From Pseudomonadota bacterium (GTDB lineage Bacteria; Pseudomonadota; Gammaproteobacteria; Steroidobacterales; Steroidobacteraceae), in contig JAJYLP010000003.1 in assembly GCA_021787615.1 (NCBI GenBank), positions 1-64,000 on the forward strand: a stretch of 64,000 nt of DNA, given 5' to 3'. Under the pieces are notes generated by a model. That model was not told the origin of the DNA and ran no database searches. It worked only from the letters and a program-made list of their open reading frames with translations. Both the position numbers and the translations under genes were made by a program. Below are positions 1 to 9,136 of the stretch, in pieces. Each line of letters opens with the position of its first letter. The first letter of the stretch is position 1.

Positions 1-665
1 CCGCGTCCGACCTGCCCTCGAGCGCCCGGTGGAAGCCGAACGTCAATTACACGGTGATCTCGCCGGCACAGCCGACGAACGCGCCGCCGGGCAAGGTGCA
101 GGTGATGGAATTCTTCTATCTCGCCTGCCCGTACTGCCATGCCCTCGAGCCCTACCTGGAGGCCTGGCGCAAGAGCAAGCCGCGCTACGTTCAATTCGTG
201 CGCGTGCCGGTGACGTGGGCGCCGCTCTACGTCGCCGATGCCCGGCTCTATTACACGCTGGAGGCGATGGGACGCGACGATCTGGTCGGGGCGGCGTTCA
301 ACACCATCCACCGGCTGGAGCAGGCGGCGGGGGGCGATGAGAACGTCCTGATCGGCGATACGCCCGCCCGGACGATCGCGCTGCAGGAAGCCTTCGTCGA
401 GCGGCACGGTGCGACGGCCAAGGCCTTCCTCAACGCCTACCGCTCCTTCGACGTGCTCGTCGAGCTCGGCCGGGCCACCCGGCTTTGGAAGACCTTCAAC
501 GTCACTCGCACCCCGACGATCATCGTCGACGGGCGCTACGCGAGCAGCCCGGCGGACTTCCGCTTCAACCCGAAAAGGCCGCCGTATGGCACCGGCGATC
601 ATCGGCTGATCAAGCTGATCGACTTCCTCACCCGCTGGGACCACGATCACCCGCAGGCCGGCTGA
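1..665 (+). CDS. DsbA-family thiol:disulfide interchange protein (5' truncated)
   Basis: The reading frame is open from the window edge (first codon at base 3), so the N-terminus and any signal peptide are missing. The visible part is a thioredoxin-fold DsbA/DsbL-like protein: a W-x-P-x-x-x-Y-x-x-I segment, then FFYLACPYCHALEP with the redox pair CPYC, and later RTPTIIVDG containing the cis-proline loop. Most DsbA proteins have CPHC, so CPYC is a variant. Family role: introducing disulfides into exported proteins in the periplasm. A GTG at 54 is an internal codon and not the start, because family-like sequence precedes it. It converges on hslU, with stops 24 bp apart. Confidence 0.85.
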   Translation, partial: ASDLPSSARWKPNVNYTVISPAQPTNAPPGKVQVMEFFYLACPYCHALEPYLEAWRKSKPRYVQFVRVPVTWAPLYVADARLYYTLEAMGRDDLVGAAFNTIHRLEQAAGGDENVLIGDTPARTIALQEAFVERHGATAKAFLNAYRSFDVLVELGRATRLWKTFNVTRTPTIIVDGRYASSPADFRFNPKRPPYGTGDHRLIKLIDFLTRWDHDHPQAG

Positions 666-688
666 GGCGGCGCGGGCCAGCCCGGTGC

Positions 689-2026
689 TCAAAGGATGTA
701 GCGGCTCAAGTCCTCGTCCTTGGCAAGGTTGCCGAGGTGCTCATCGACGTACTTCGCGTCGATGGTCATCTGCGACCCCGACCGCTCCGAGGCGTCGTAC
801 GAGACCGACTCCAGCAGCCGCTCCATGACGGTATGCAGGCGCCGCGCGCCGATGTTCTCGGTGCGCTCATTCACCTGGAAGGCGATCTCCGCAATGCGCC
901 GCACGCCGTCGGCGGTGAACTGCACCGTCACGCCCTCGGTGCCCATCAGCGCCTGATACTGCGCCGTCAGCGAGGCGTCGGGCTCGGTGAGGATGCGCAC
1001 GAAATCCTCGATCTTGAGCGAGTCGAGCTCCACGCGGATCGGCAGTCTGCCCTGCAGCTCCGGAATGAGATCGGAGGGCTTCGAGAGGCTGAAGGCGCCG
1101 GAGGCGATGAACAGCACGTGATCGGTCTTCACCGGACCGTACCTGGTGGTGACCGTCGAGCCTTCCACGAGCGGCAGCAGGTCGCGCTGCACGCCCTCGC
1201 GCGACACGTCGGCGCCGAGGGTTTCCTGGCGGCGGGTGACCTTGTCGATCTCGTCGATGAACACGATGCCGTTCTGCTCCGCGTTGGCGAGCGCCTGGAG
1301 CTTCAGCTCCTCCTCGTTGATGAGCTTCGCGGCCTCGTCCTCGATGAGCACATTCATGGCCTCGGCCACCCTCACCTTGCGGCTGCGGGTGCGGCCGCCG
1401 CCGAGGTTCTGGAACATCGACTGCAGCTGCTGCTGCATCTCCTCCATTCCGGGCGGCGCCATGATCTCCACGCCCATGGGCGCCGCGCGCAGCTCGATCT
1501 CGATCTCGCGCTCGGCGAGCTCCCCGGCGCGCAGCATGCGGCGGAACTTCTCGCGCGTCTCCGCATCGCGCGGCTGCGCCGGCTCGTCCGTGGAGAACCC
1601 CATCATGCGCGGCTTGGGCAGCAGCGCATCGAGCACCCGGTCCTCGGCGGCCTGCGCGGCGCGCTGGCGCACCTTGTCCATCTCCTGCTCGCGCGTCATC
1701 TTCACGGCGATGTCGGCCAGCTCCTTCACGATGGACTCGACGTCGCGGCCGACGTAGCCGACCTCCGTGAACTTGGTGGCCTCGACCTTCACGAACGGCG
1801 CGTTCGCGAGCCGCGCGAGGCGCCGCGCGATCTCGGTCTTGCCCACGCCGGTCGGTCCGATCATCAGGATGTTCTTCGGCGTGATCTCCTGGCGCAGCGG
1901 CTCGGGCACCTGCATGCGCCGCCAGCGGTTGCGCAGCGCAATGGCGACGGCGCGTTTGGCGGCATCCTGCCCGACGATGTGCTTGTCGAGCTCCTGAACG
2001 ATTTCGGCGGGTGTAAGCGATGACAT
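689..2026 (-). CDS. hslU: HslU, ATPase/unfoldase subunit of the HslUV protease
   Basis: 445 aa, the usual length for HslU (ClpY). It is an AAA+ unfoldase that feeds substrates to the HslV peptidase in the cytoplasm. Walker A is GPTGVGKT near residue 57, Walker B is VFIDEID near residue 255, the pore motif GYVGRD is present near residue 90, and the C-terminus ends DLSRYIL, the tail that docks into HslV. ATG start. It lies 26 bp downstream of hslV in the same direction, the standard hslVU operon order. Nothing unusual is visible. Confidence 0.98.
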   Translation of the reverse strand: MSSLTPAEIVQELDKHIVGQDAAKRAVAIALRNRWRRMQVPEPLRQEITPKNILMIGPTGVGKTEIARRLARLANAPFVKVEATKFTEVGYVGRDVESIVKELADIAVKMTREQEMDKVRQRAAQAAEDRVLDALLPKPRMMGFSTDEPAQPRDAETREKFRRMLRAGELAEREIEIELRAAPMGVEIMAPPGMEEMQQQLQSMFQNLGGGRTRSRKVRVAEAMNVLIEDEAAKLINEEELKLQALANAEQNGIVFIDEIDKVTRRQETLGADVSREGVQRDLLPLVEGSTVTTRYGPVKTDHVLFIASGAFSLSKPSDLIPELQGRLPIRVELDSLKIEDFVRILTEPDASLTAQYQALMGTEGVTVQFTADGVRRIAEIAFQVNERTENIGARRLHTVMERLLESVSYDASERSGSQMTIDAKYVDEHLGNLAKDEDLSRYIL

Positions 2027-2052
2027 GGCGGTAGGGTTCCCTGGCGCGCCCC

Positions 2053-2613
2053 TCAGGCGACGTCCTGCTGCAGTTCCTCGATGGTCAGATTGCGGTTGGT
2101 ATAGATGCAGATGTCGGCGGCGATGTCGAGCGAGCGCTGCACGATCTCGCGCGCGCCGAGCTCTGAGGCCCCGAGCAGCGCCCGTGCGGCCGACAGGGCG
2201 AACTGCCCGCCCGAGCCGATCGCCGCCGCCTCGTGCTCCGGCTCGATGACATCGCCGTTGCCGGAGATGACGAGCAGCTTGACCGGATCGGCCACCAGCA
2301 GCAGCGCCTCGAGGCGCCGCAGATAGCGGTCGGCGCGCCAGTCCTTGGCCAGCTCGATGGCCGCGCGCGTGAGGTTGCCGTATTTCTCAAGCTTGCCCTC
2401 GAAGCGCTCGAACAGCGTGAATGCGTCCGCCGTGCCGCCGGCGAAGCCGGCGAGCACCTTATCGTTGTACAGCCGGCGGACCTTGCGGGCGTTGCCCTTC
2501 ATGACGGTATTGCCCAAGGTCACCTGGCCGTCACCGCCGAGGGCGACGGCACCGTTGCGGCGCACACCCAGGATGGTCGTGCCGTGGGGATTGAAAGCCG
2601 TGGAGTCGGTCAT
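2053..2613 (-). CDS. hslV: HslV, threonine peptidase subunit of the HslUV protease
   Basis: 186 aa. Proteasome-beta-like peptidase of the HslUV complex. The nucleophile is the first Thr of GTTILGVRR near residue 12, so about 11 residues must be removed for activation. E. coli HslV lacks this extension, but related Xanthomonadales proteins carry a similar leader, so I keep the ATG at 2613. The block [20 protein letters not shown] is typical of the family. It is followed 26 bp later by hslU and preceded by xerC (49 bp), forming the end of a dapF-DUF484-xerC-hslV-hslU run. Confidence 0.97.
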   Translation of the reverse strand: MTDSTAFNPHGTTILGVRRNGAVALGGDGQVTLGNTVMKGNARKVRRLYNDKVLAGFAGGTADAFTLFERFEGKLEKYGNLTRAAIELAKDWRADRYLRRLEALLLVADPVKLLVISGNGDVIEPEHEAAAIGSGGQFALSAARALLGASELGAREIVQRSLDIAADICIYTNRNLTIEELQQDVA

Positions 2614-2661
2614 GATGCGGCCCGTGTCGCCAATTGAGCGGGGGAGGCGCCGAGCGCCTCG

Positions 2662-3615
2662 TCAGGACTTGCGGCGCGCCCGCGGGTGCGCTGCATCGTA
2701 GATGCGGGCAAGGTGCTGAAAATCAAGGTGGGTGTAGATCTGGGTCGTGGCGATGTCCGCGTGCCCGAGCATCTCCTGCACGCCGCGCAGCTCGGCCCCG
2801 GACTCGAGCAGGTGGGAGGCGAAGGAATGGCGGAACAGATGCGGGTGCACGTGCTGCGGCAGGCCCTGGCGGCGCGCCCAGTACGCGACCCGCTTCTGGA
2901 TCTCGCGGCGCCCGAGCCGCTGCCCGCCGCGGCCGAGGAACAGCGCCCGCTCAGCGCTCCCGGCCCACGCCGCGCGCTGCCTCAGCCAGCGCTCGAGGGC
3001 CTCGGCGGCCACGCGGCCGACGGGCACGGCGCGCTCCTTGCGCCCCTTGCCGAGCACCCGGACGGTGCGGTCGGCGAGGTCGAGATGCTCGAGGTCGAGC
3101 GTGGTCAGCTCCGCGAGGCGCAGCCCCGAGGAGTACAGCAGCTCCATGATGGCACGGTCGCGGATCGCCACGGGCGTGGTCTGCCTGATGGCGAGCAGCC
3201 GCGCCATCTGGTCCGCATCGAGCGTCACGGGCAGGCGGCGCGGAGCCTTCGGGGCGCGCACGTCCGAGGCCGGATTGCTGCGCAGCGAGCGGATATCGGC
3301 GCCCTCGGGAGGCGCGGCCCGCTGCTCGCGCTGCACCTGCGCTTCGCGCAGCAGGAACGCATAGAAGCTGCGCACTGCGCAGAGCCGCCGCTGGATGCTG
3401 CGCGGACCCAGTCCGCCGGCGTGCAGCCGGGCGGCGAAGGCGCGCACCTGAGCCCCGTCGAGCCCGGCCCAATCGGGCAATCGCGCGCGGTCGCAGTACG
3501 CCTGCAGGGCGCGCAGGTCCCGCAGGTAATTGGACACCGTGTGCGGCGAGCCGCGCCGCTCGTTCACGAGGTAGCGCCGATAGCGCTCGACCCATGCGAT
3601 CGCCTCGGGCGTCAT
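2662..3615 (-). CDS. xerC: XerC, tyrosine recombinase for chromosome dimer resolution
   Basis: 317 aa. Acts with XerD at dif to resolve chromosome dimers. The tyrosine-recombinase residues are visible: Arg in SSGLRLAEL, Lys in GKGRKER, the HLFRHSFASH box (His-x-x-Arg), the LGHADIATT segment, and the Tyr nucleophile in TQIYTHLDF. The link between the N-terminal SAM-like domain and the catalytic domain holds a basic/proline-rich stretch of about 20 residues (around residues 95-125) that makes the protein slightly longer than the usual ~300 aa. The position after DUF484 and before hslV matches gammaproteobacterial housekeeping clusters and distinguishes it from phage integrases. Confidence 0.95.
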   Translation of the reverse strand: MTPEAIAWVERYRRYLVNERRGSPHTVSNYLRDLRALQAYCDRARLPDWAGLDGAQVRAFAARLHAGGLGPRSIQRRLCAVRSFYAFLLREAQVQREQRAAPPEGADIRSLRSNPASDVRAPKAPRRLPVTLDADQMARLLAIRQTTPVAIRDRAIMELLYSSGLRLAELTTLDLEHLDLADRTVRVLGKGRKERAVPVGRVAAEALERWLRQRAAWAGSAERALFLGRGGQRLGRREIQKRVAYWARRQGLPQHVHPHLFRHSFASHLLESGAELRGVQEMLGHADIATTQIYTHLDFQHLARIYDAAHPRARRKS

Positions 3616-3640
3616 CGGCGCGCTGGCGGCGGCCCGCGCC

Positions 3641-4351
3641 TCACGCCCCGCGGCACATCGTCAGCGCATCGACGATCAGATCGGCCATGCGCGCCAGAAA
3701 CTCGGTGCTCATGCCCGGATGGAACCGGTCGCGGTCGGGACTGCCGAGCGCGAGCACCCCGAGCGGCGTGCCCTTCTCGGTGAGCGGCACCAGCGCCACC
3801 GAGCCGATCTGCGCCGAGTCCGGCCCGAACAGCAGCTGGCGCTGCGAGTCGCGCGCCTGGCCGCAGCGCGGCTTGCCGGCGCTGAAGAGCGAGTCGAAGG
3901 ATTTCAGTTCCGCATCGTCGCGCGCCACGGTGCGCACGAAGCGCTGCGGGGTAAGGTCGGGGAACTCGCCGATCAGCAGCAGCACGCTGTGAAAGGCGTC
4001 GAAGTCCTCGCGCAGGCTGGCCTCGATCCGTCCCACCGCGTCGGCGCGGCTGCCCGATTGCAGCAGGCGGCGCGTGAACCGATGCAGCTTGTCCGCGATG
4101 GCATCGTTGGCCCGCGCCACGACCACGAGCTCGGTCAGCTTGCTCTCGAGGGCCGCGTGCTTCTCGCGCATCACCTCGATCTGCCGCTCGACCAGCGAGA
4201 TGGTCGAGCCGCCGCGCGCGTGCGGCAGCCGCAGGCGCAGCAGCACCGCCTGGTGCCGCTCGAAGAAATCGGTGTTGTGCTGCAGGAAGGTCGCGATGGA
4301 CTCCTCGTCCATCTCCGTGGCGGCAATGCCGCGTGCTTCACGTGTTGTCAT
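3641..4351 (-). CDS. DUF484 family (GAF-like) protein
   Basis: 236 aa from the ATG at 4351. It matches DUF484 by the N-terminal pattern FLQHNTDFFERH followed by L-RLPH-RGG-ISLVERQ, a heptad-rich helix with possible coiled coil, and a C-terminal GAF-like half. The function is unknown in the family. It is conserved beside dapF and xerC in gammaproteobacteria, which is the case here: 17 bp after dapF and 25 bp before xerC. The frame is open upstream of the chosen start, but that part lies inside dapF and is low-complexity antisense-type sequence, so it is not coding. Confidence 0.93.
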   Translation of the reverse strand: MTTREARGIAATEMDEESIATFLQHNTDFFERHQAVLLRLRLPHARGGSTISLVERQIEVMREKHAALESKLTELVVVARANDAIADKLHRFTRRLLQSGSRADAVGRIEASLREDFDAFHSVLLLIGEFPDLTPQRFVRTVARDDAELKSFDSLFSAGKPRCGQARDSQRQLLFGPDSAQIGSVALVPLTEKGTPLGVLALGSPDRDRFHPGMSTEFLARMADLIVDALTMCRGA

Positions 4352-4368
4352 GATGTCTCGAAGCTCCC

Positions 4369-5199
4369 TTAACGATCGAAGTGGCCCCGAAAGGCGATCT
4401 GCGCCGGACCGGTCAGCCAGATGGGCTCCCCGGGGCCGCCCCAGCGTACGCCGAGCTCTCCGCCCCGCGCGCTGACGCTGACCTCGGAATCGAGCAATCC
4501 CCAGCGGCGGGCGACCGCAACCGCCGCGCACGCGCCCGTGCCGCAGGCCAGCGTCTCGCCGACGCCGCGCTCGTAGACCCGCAGCCGGATGTGCGTGCGG
4601 TCCAAGACCTGCACGAACCCGACGTTGACGCGCTGCGGGAAGCGGCGGTGGCGCTCGATAGCCGGCCCCAGATGCGCCACCGGCGCTGCGTCGACGCATT
4701 CGACGGCGTGCACGGCGTGCGGATTGCCGATCGACACGGCGCCGATCTGCACCGTCTCGCCGGCGACCTCGAGGCGGTACCGGTCCGCCTCCGCCGGCGC
4801 CTCGAACGGCAGCGCCGCCGGATCGAAGCGGACCGGCCCCATGTTCACCGAGACCTCTCCGCCGGGGTGCACCCGCGCCTCGATGAGCCCGGCCGGACTG
4901 TCGAGGGTGAGCGCGCCGGCGCGCGCCGCGCCGCGCGCCGCGAGCAGCGCGGCGATGCAGCGCGCGCCGTTGCCGCACTGCTCGACCTCCCGGCCGTCGG
5001 CATTGAAGATGCGGTAGAAGACGGCGGTCTCGGCCCGCCGGGGCGGCTCGAGCACGAGCGCCTGATCGAAGCCGATGCCGGTGTGGCGGTCGGCGAGGCG
5101 GGCGAGCTCGGCGCACTCGAGCGACGCTTGTCCCGCGGGCGCATCGAACACCGCGAAGTCGTTGCCCAGCGCGTGCATCTTGGTGAACTCGATGCGCAT
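4369..5199 (-). CDS. dapF: Diaminopimelate epimerase
   Basis: 276 aa. Converts LL-diaminopimelate to meso-diaminopimelate for lysine and peptidoglycan synthesis. The two catalytic cysteines are in QCGNGARC (near residue 73) and ACGTGAC (near residue 216), and the N-terminus MRIEFTKMHALGND is canonical, so I choose the ATG at 5199 over a TTG six codons upstream. The length agrees with E. coli DapF (274 aa). It starts a close run into DUF484, xerC and hslVU, and lies 32 bp downstream of the response-regulator gene. Confidence 0.97.
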   Translation of the reverse strand: MRIEFTKMHALGNDFAVFDAPAGQASLECAELARLADRHTGIGFDQALVLEPPRRAETAVFYRIFNADGREVEQCGNGARCIAALLAARGAARAGALTLDSPAGLIEARVHPGGEVSVNMGPVRFDPAALPFEAPAEADRYRLEVAGETVQIGAVSIGNPHAVHAVECVDAAPVAHLGPAIERHRRFPQRVNVGFVQVLDRTHIRLRVYERGVGETLACGTGACAAVAVARRWGLLDSEVSVSARGGELGVRWGGPGEPIWLTGPAQIAFRGHFDR

Positions 5200-5231
5200 C
5201 GCCTGAGGATACCCCAACTGCCTCGGCTCGG

Positions 5232-5963
5232 TCAGATCCGGAAGCGCTCGAGCAGCTCGCCGGCCAGGCGGCGGCTGACCGGCAGCGCCGCCGCGCAGCC
5301 GCGCAGCCGCACGCAGTAGTGGCCGTCGCCGGCGCGCTCGATGCCCTGCAGATGCCCTGTATTGATCAGCGTGTTGCGATGGATGCGCACGAAGCGCTCG
5401 CCGAGCTCCTCCTCCAGGGTGCGCAGCGACTCCTCGATGAGGTCCTCGCCGTGCGCGTGGCGCACCGTGGTGTATTTCTGGTCGGCCTGAAAGTACAGAA
5501 TCTCCTCCAGCCGGATCAGGCGCACCTGCTCGCGGCGGCGCACCGCGATGTGCGTTCGGCGCGGCGTGCCCGCGGCGGCGGCCAGGCGCTGCAGCTGCGG
5601 GCGCGTCAGGCGGCCCGCGTGCGCCAGCGCCGCGGCCAGCTTGTCCTTGCGCACGGGCTTGAGCAGGTAGCCGACGGCCCGGGTCTCGAAGGCATTGACG
5701 GCGTACTGGTCGTAGGCGGTGGTGAAGATCACCGCGGGCGGCTCCTCGAGCACACTCAGGTGGCGGGCCGTCTCGATGCCATCGACCCCGGGCATGCGCA
5801 CATCGAGCAGCACCACATCGGGCGCCAGCCGTGCCGCCTGCTCGAGCGCCTCGAGGCCGCTCGCCGCCTGCCCGGCAAGCGCGACGCCGCCGATCTCCGC
5901 GAGCAGCTGGCCCAGCCGCTCGCGGGCCGGCGGCTCGTCATCGACGATCAGCACGCGCAGCAC
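5232..5963 (-). CDS. LytTR-family response regulator (AlgR-like)
   Basis: 243 aa from a GTG at 5963 preceded by GAGG eight bases away. A TTG at 6002 would add 13 residues and overlap the kinase gene. The N-terminal receiver domain has the acidic pocket VDDE, the phosphoacceptor Asp in LLDVRMPG, and Lys in LLKPVRKDK. The C-terminal LytTR DNA-binding domain includes FVRIHRNTLIN and the Y-C-V-R-L segment. Domain plan and length match AlgR of Pseudomonas (248 aa). It follows directly behind the sensor gene with 10 bases between. Targets cannot be told from this window. Confidence 0.9.
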   Translation of the reverse strand: MLRVLIVDDEPPARERLGQLLAEIGGVALAGQAASGLEALEQAARLAPDVVLLDVRMPGVDGIETARHLSVLEEPPAVIFTTAYDQYAVNAFETRAVGYLLKPVRKDKLAAALAHAGRLTRPQLQRLAAAAGTPRRTHIAVRRREQVRLIRLEEILYFQADQKYTTVRHAHGEDLIEESLRTLEEELGERFVRIHRNTLINTGHLQGIERAGDGHYCVRLRGCAAALPVSRRLAGELLERFRI

Positions 5964-5973
5964 GCCCGGCGCC

Positions 5974-7098
5974 TCAGCCGGACCCGGCGGCAGGCGCGGC
6001 AATGTATGGAAAGCGCAGCGTCACGATGTACTCCTCCCCGAAGGAGCCGGCCTTCACCAGCGCGCGCGCGCCGTAGAGCAGCGTCAGGCGCTCGCGGATG
6101 TTCTCGAGCGCCAGATGGTTGCCGTCGCGCACGCCGTTGAGCGCCCCGAGGGGGTTGCGCACCACCACGGAGATCAGCTCGCCCGAGCGCTCGCCGTGGA
6201 TGTGCACCGTGCCGCCCGCGGCGCGCGGCTCGATCCCGTGATAGATCGCGTTCTCGAGCAGCGGCTGCAGCAAGAGGCCCGGCACCCGCGCATCGGCCGG
6301 CAGCGCCTCGACCTCCCAGTCCACCCGCAGCCGCTCGCCGAGGCGCAGCTGCTCGATGCGCTGATAGGTCTGCGCGATTTCCAGCTCATCGGCCAGCGTG
6401 ATGGTCTGATTGGGATCGCCGAGGGACGCCCGGAACAGGTCCGCCAGGTCCTGCACCGCCTGCTCGGCCTGCGGGGGCGCCGAGCGCGTGAGCGCGGCGA
6501 TGGTGTTCATGCTGTTGAAGAGGAAGTGCGGACGGATGCGCGCCTGCAGGGCGTGCACGCGGGCGGCGGCGCGCATCTCGATGTTGCGCCGCCACTGATG
6601 GGTGACGTAGAAGTAGCGCAGCGCCACGGCGGCGATCACGAAGCCGATCAGCGTGTTGCGCACCACGAACGGGCCGAGTCGCCGGGGGAACAGCGCCGCG
6701 GCGGGGGCGAGCAGCTCGCTGCGCCCGAGCAGGAACACACCGATCGAGATGCCCGCCACCACCGCCGTCAGCAGCGCCAGCACCGCCGTGGAGCCGCCCC
6801 GCACGCCGAGACGCGCGAGCGGCGGGCGCAGCGCGCACAGCAGCGCCGCGCACACCAGTCCGATCCACAGCAGAAACAGGGAGCTGCGCGTGAGCTCCGA
6901 CCAGAAGCTCACCGTGTCGCTGCGCGCGATCGACAGCACTATGGCGGTCAGCTCCACGATCACCACGATGGCAACCGCGGCGCGCGAGGCGCAGAAGTTC
7001 GGCAGATAGAATGGATCGCCGTCGCCGCGAAACGTCCCGTCCGAGAGCGATTGCCGCCGCATGGTTTCGGATCGCACCTGGCCGACCACGAGGCGCAT
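5974..7098 (-). CDS. LytS/AlgZ-type membrane sensor histidine kinase
   Basis: 374 aa from the ATG at 7098. Four to five hydrophobic segments lie in the first half (residues ~35-165), then the His_kinase motif ARIRPHFLFNSMNTI with the phosphorylated His, and a HATPase region with LLLQPLLENAIYHGIEP (N-box) and LENIRERL. This is the AlgZ/FimS arrangement and pairs with the LytTR regulator just downstream. The frame is open to 7215, but the extra 39 residues look non-coding. A second ATG at 7062 is also possible. The signal sensed is unknown. Confidence 0.88.
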   Translation of the reverse strand: MRLVVGQVRSETMRRQSLSDGTFRGDGDPFYLPNFCASRAAVAIVVIVELTAIVLSIARSDTVSFWSELTRSSLFLLWIGLVCAALLCALRPPLARLGVRGGSTAVLALLTAVVAGISIGVFLLGRSELLAPAAALFPRRLGPFVVRNTLIGFVIAAVALRYFYVTHQWRRNIEMRAAARVHALQARIRPHFLFNSMNTIAALTRSAPPQAEQAVQDLADLFRASLGDPNQTITLADELEIAQTYQRIEQLRLGERLRVDWEVEALPADARVPGLLLQPLLENAIYHGIEPRAAGGTVHIHGERSGELISVVVRNPLGALNGVRDGNHLALENIRERLTLLYGARALVKAGSFGEEYIVTLRFPYIAAPAAGSG

Positions 7099-7166
7099 TA
7101 TGCCTGATCCGCCGGTGGCGCGTTTTCCGGCGCCCAGGGTCGATGTCATGCCGCAAGGGAACGTGG

Positions 7167-7349
7167 CTAGAGAGGCATATCGCCAGCACTGGTGAACGGC
7201 GCGCGTTGCGGCCAACTCCGGCTCAGGGCTTCGACCACGGCCATGAGCTCATCCAGCACAAGAAACGGGTCCCCCGGCGACAGCGCTGCACCGTGCACGC
7301 CACCCTCGGCGATGAGCGGCGGCTCAGTCGGTCTCTTTGAGAAGCTCAT
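7167..7349 (-). CDS. Small ORF downstream of the decayed nucleotidyltransferase gene
   Basis: 60 codons from an ATG at 7349 that overlaps the 3' end of the nucleotidyltransferase remnant, ending at 7167. It has an acidic/hydrophobic middle (DPFLVLDELMAVVEALS) and a short proline-containing tail. I do not recognise a family. Its position and overlap suggest the second member of a two-gene unit whose first member is now broken. Coding status is uncertain. Confidence 0.35.
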   Translation of the reverse strand: MSFSKRPTEPPLIAEGGVHGAALSPGDPFLVLDELMAVVEALSRSWPQRAPFTSAGDMPL

Positions 7350-7871
7350 CGAGCATCGTCTCTCTTTCGAACAGCCGAAAGTGCTCGCGCACCTCCGCGA
7401 TGTCCAGGCGCTCTCTGTTGGCTCTGAGGCGCGCACGGAGATCCGCCAGATCCTGGGTCCGCCTCGGAGCGTTGACCGGTCCTTGCAGCGTGCAGGCGAT
7501 CCGCCCTTCGGTACTGATCACGCACAATTCTCCGAGCGATCTCGTGAGCGTCCGTGCGCCCGCCAACAGACGCCGGGCGATCGGGCGATGCGCATAGAGG
7601 CGATCGACTCGCCCGTCGCCGCGCAGATAATTGGGCGCATCATCGCTGCGATGCACGCAACGCTAGCCGAGCCGGGTCAGCTGCGCCTCGATCGTATCGG
7701 CGTTCTCGAGGTTCACGAGCACATCGATCTCCTCGGTCGCGCCAATCGCGTTGTGCGCGGCGAGCGCGAGCCCCCGATCAGGGCGTAACGGGCGCCAATG
7801 GTGCGCAGCGCCGCGGTGACCTCCCTTAACTGTCTGCCGAGGCGTGATAGCGCAGCCGTGAACGTCAGCCG
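7324..7871 (-). pseudogene. Decayed AbiEii-type/DUF6036-like nucleotidyltransferase gene
   Basis: On the minus strand two frames join into one recognisable nucleotidyltransferase: first LRTIGARYALIGG, then, after a one-base loss in the C5 run at 7771-7775, LALAAHN..GATEEIDVLV, the family's GG..A..H....T.DIDLLV core. A TAG at 7663-7665 interrupts the next part where a Trp codon (TGG) would fit. The frame then continues through RGDGRVDRLYAHRPIA and the typical C-terminal block PRRTQDLADLRARLRANR to the stop at 7324. No start codon remains at the 5' end. Such genes are usually toxin- or abortive-infection-like components. This copy should be inactive. Confidence 0.8.
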
Positions 7872-7944
7872 TTTCGGTTCAGCCGATCATATCTACCGGC
7901 CGCGTCTTCAGTTGCGCGCCGCGGCATTTCAATGTGCGTCACAT

Positions 7945-9135
7945 TCAGCCCGGTCCCTTCAGCTTCGCCGCCACTCTGCGGTACGCCTCGCGGAACGGGA
8001 TGCCCTCGCTCACCACCAGCCGATTGGCCTGCTCGGCAGCGTGGATGGCCGGGTCGAGCCGGATGCGCTCGGGGCGAAAGCGCACCGCATCGAGCGCGGC
8101 CGGCAGGATCTGGAGCGTCTCCTGCACCACGTCGATTGCGCGGAACAGGGGAAACTTCAGCAGCTGCAGGTCGCGCTGGTAACCGGAGGGCAGCTTCGCG
8201 CACACCGCCAGCGCCTCGGCGAGGCACGCCTGGGCGGTCGCCGAGCGGCCGCGGATCAGCTCGAAGACATCCGGATTGCGCTTCTGCGGCATGATGGACG
8301 AGCCGGTGGTGAAGGCCTCCGGCAGCTCGATGAAGGCGAACTCCTGCGTGTAGAAGAGCAGCACGTCGGAGGCCAGGCGGCCGAGATCCTGCATCAGCAG
8401 GCACAGGTGAAAGAGCAGCTCCGCTTCGGCCTTGCCGCGCGAGAGCTGCACGGCCGTCACCGGCTCGTGCACCTCGGCGAAGCCGAGCTTCTCGCGCGTC
8501 GCCTCCCGATCGAGTGGCAGTCCCGGCGTGCCGTAGCCGGCCGCCGAGCCGAGGGGGCTCCTGCCGAGGCGGCGGTGCACGTGGCGCAGCGCCTCGGCGT
8601 CGTCGCGGATCTCGGCGGCGAAGCCGCCGGCCCACAGCGGCACGGAGCTCGGCATCGCCTGCTGCATGTGGGTGTAGCCGGGCAGCTCGGTCGCGCCCTC
8701 GCGCGCCGCCAGCCCCTCGAGCGCCTGCGCGACCGACACGGCGCCGGCGGCGAGGCTCTCCACGGCGTCGCGCAGATACAGCCGCAGCGCCGTCAGCACC
8801 TGATCGTTGCGCGAGCGCCCGAGATGAACCCGCCCGCCCGCCGGGCCGATCCGCTCGGTGAGGCGCCGCTCGAGCGCGGTCTGCCCGTCCTCGTCCGACA
8901 GCTCGATGCGCCACAGCCCGCGGGCATGCTCGTCGGCAAGCGCGGTGAGGCCGTCGCGGATGGCCGCGAGATCCGCAGCGGCGAGCAGCCCCTGCGCGGC
9001 GAGCATCTCGGCGTGCGCGATCGATGCGCGCACGTCGTAGGCCACCAGACGCTCATCGAGCGCGTAGTCCTCACCGGCCGTGTAGCGCAGTACGCGCTCA
9101 TCGAGCGACGCGCCCTTGTCCCACAGCCGGCTCAA
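7945..9135 (-). CDS. argH: Argininosuccinate lyase
   Basis: 396 aa. Cleaves argininosuccinate to arginine and fumarate, the last step of the pathway. The fumarase/aspartase superfamily signature GSSIMPQKRNP is present near residue 275, with GRSRNDQV and PGYTHMQQAMPSS upstream. It ends soon after GIPFREAYRRVAAKL, without the ~50-residue C-terminal tail of E. coli ArgH. As I recall them, LPSGYQRDLQLLK and SPLGSAAGYG resemble Bacteroidetes-type ArgH more than the enterobacterial form. Start: a TTG one base after the argB stop with GGAG at suitable distance, implying translational coupling. Last gene of the arg operon. Confidence 0.93.
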   Translation of the reverse strand: MSRLWDKGASLDERVLRYTAGEDYALDERLVAYDVRASIAHAEMLAAQGLLAAADLAAIRDGLTALADEHARGLWRIELSDEDGQTALERRLTERIGPAGGRVHLGRSRNDQVLTALRLYLRDAVESLAAGAVSVAQALEGLAAREGATELPGYTHMQQAMPSSVPLWAGGFAAEIRDDAEALRHVHRRLGRSPLGSAAGYGTPGLPLDREATREKLGFAEVHEPVTAVQLSRGKAEAELLFHLCLLMQDLGRLASDVLLFYTQEFAFIELPEAFTTGSSIMPQKRNPDVFELIRGRSATAQACLAEALAVCAKLPSGYQRDLQLLKFPLFRAIDVVQETLQILPAALDAVRFRPERIRLDPAIHAAEQANRLVVSEGIPFREAYRRVAAKLKGPG

Positions 9136-9136
9136 A

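Noticed and set aside
485..2023. A 512-codon plus-strand frame opposite hslU
   Set aside because: Overlaps the intact, fully recognisable hslU over nearly its whole length and shows no family resemblance.
2662..3615. Tyrosine recombinase as a sign of a mobile island
   Set aside because: Sequence and position (dapF-DUF484-xerC-hslVU) identify chromosomal XerC; no att-like repeats or cargo.
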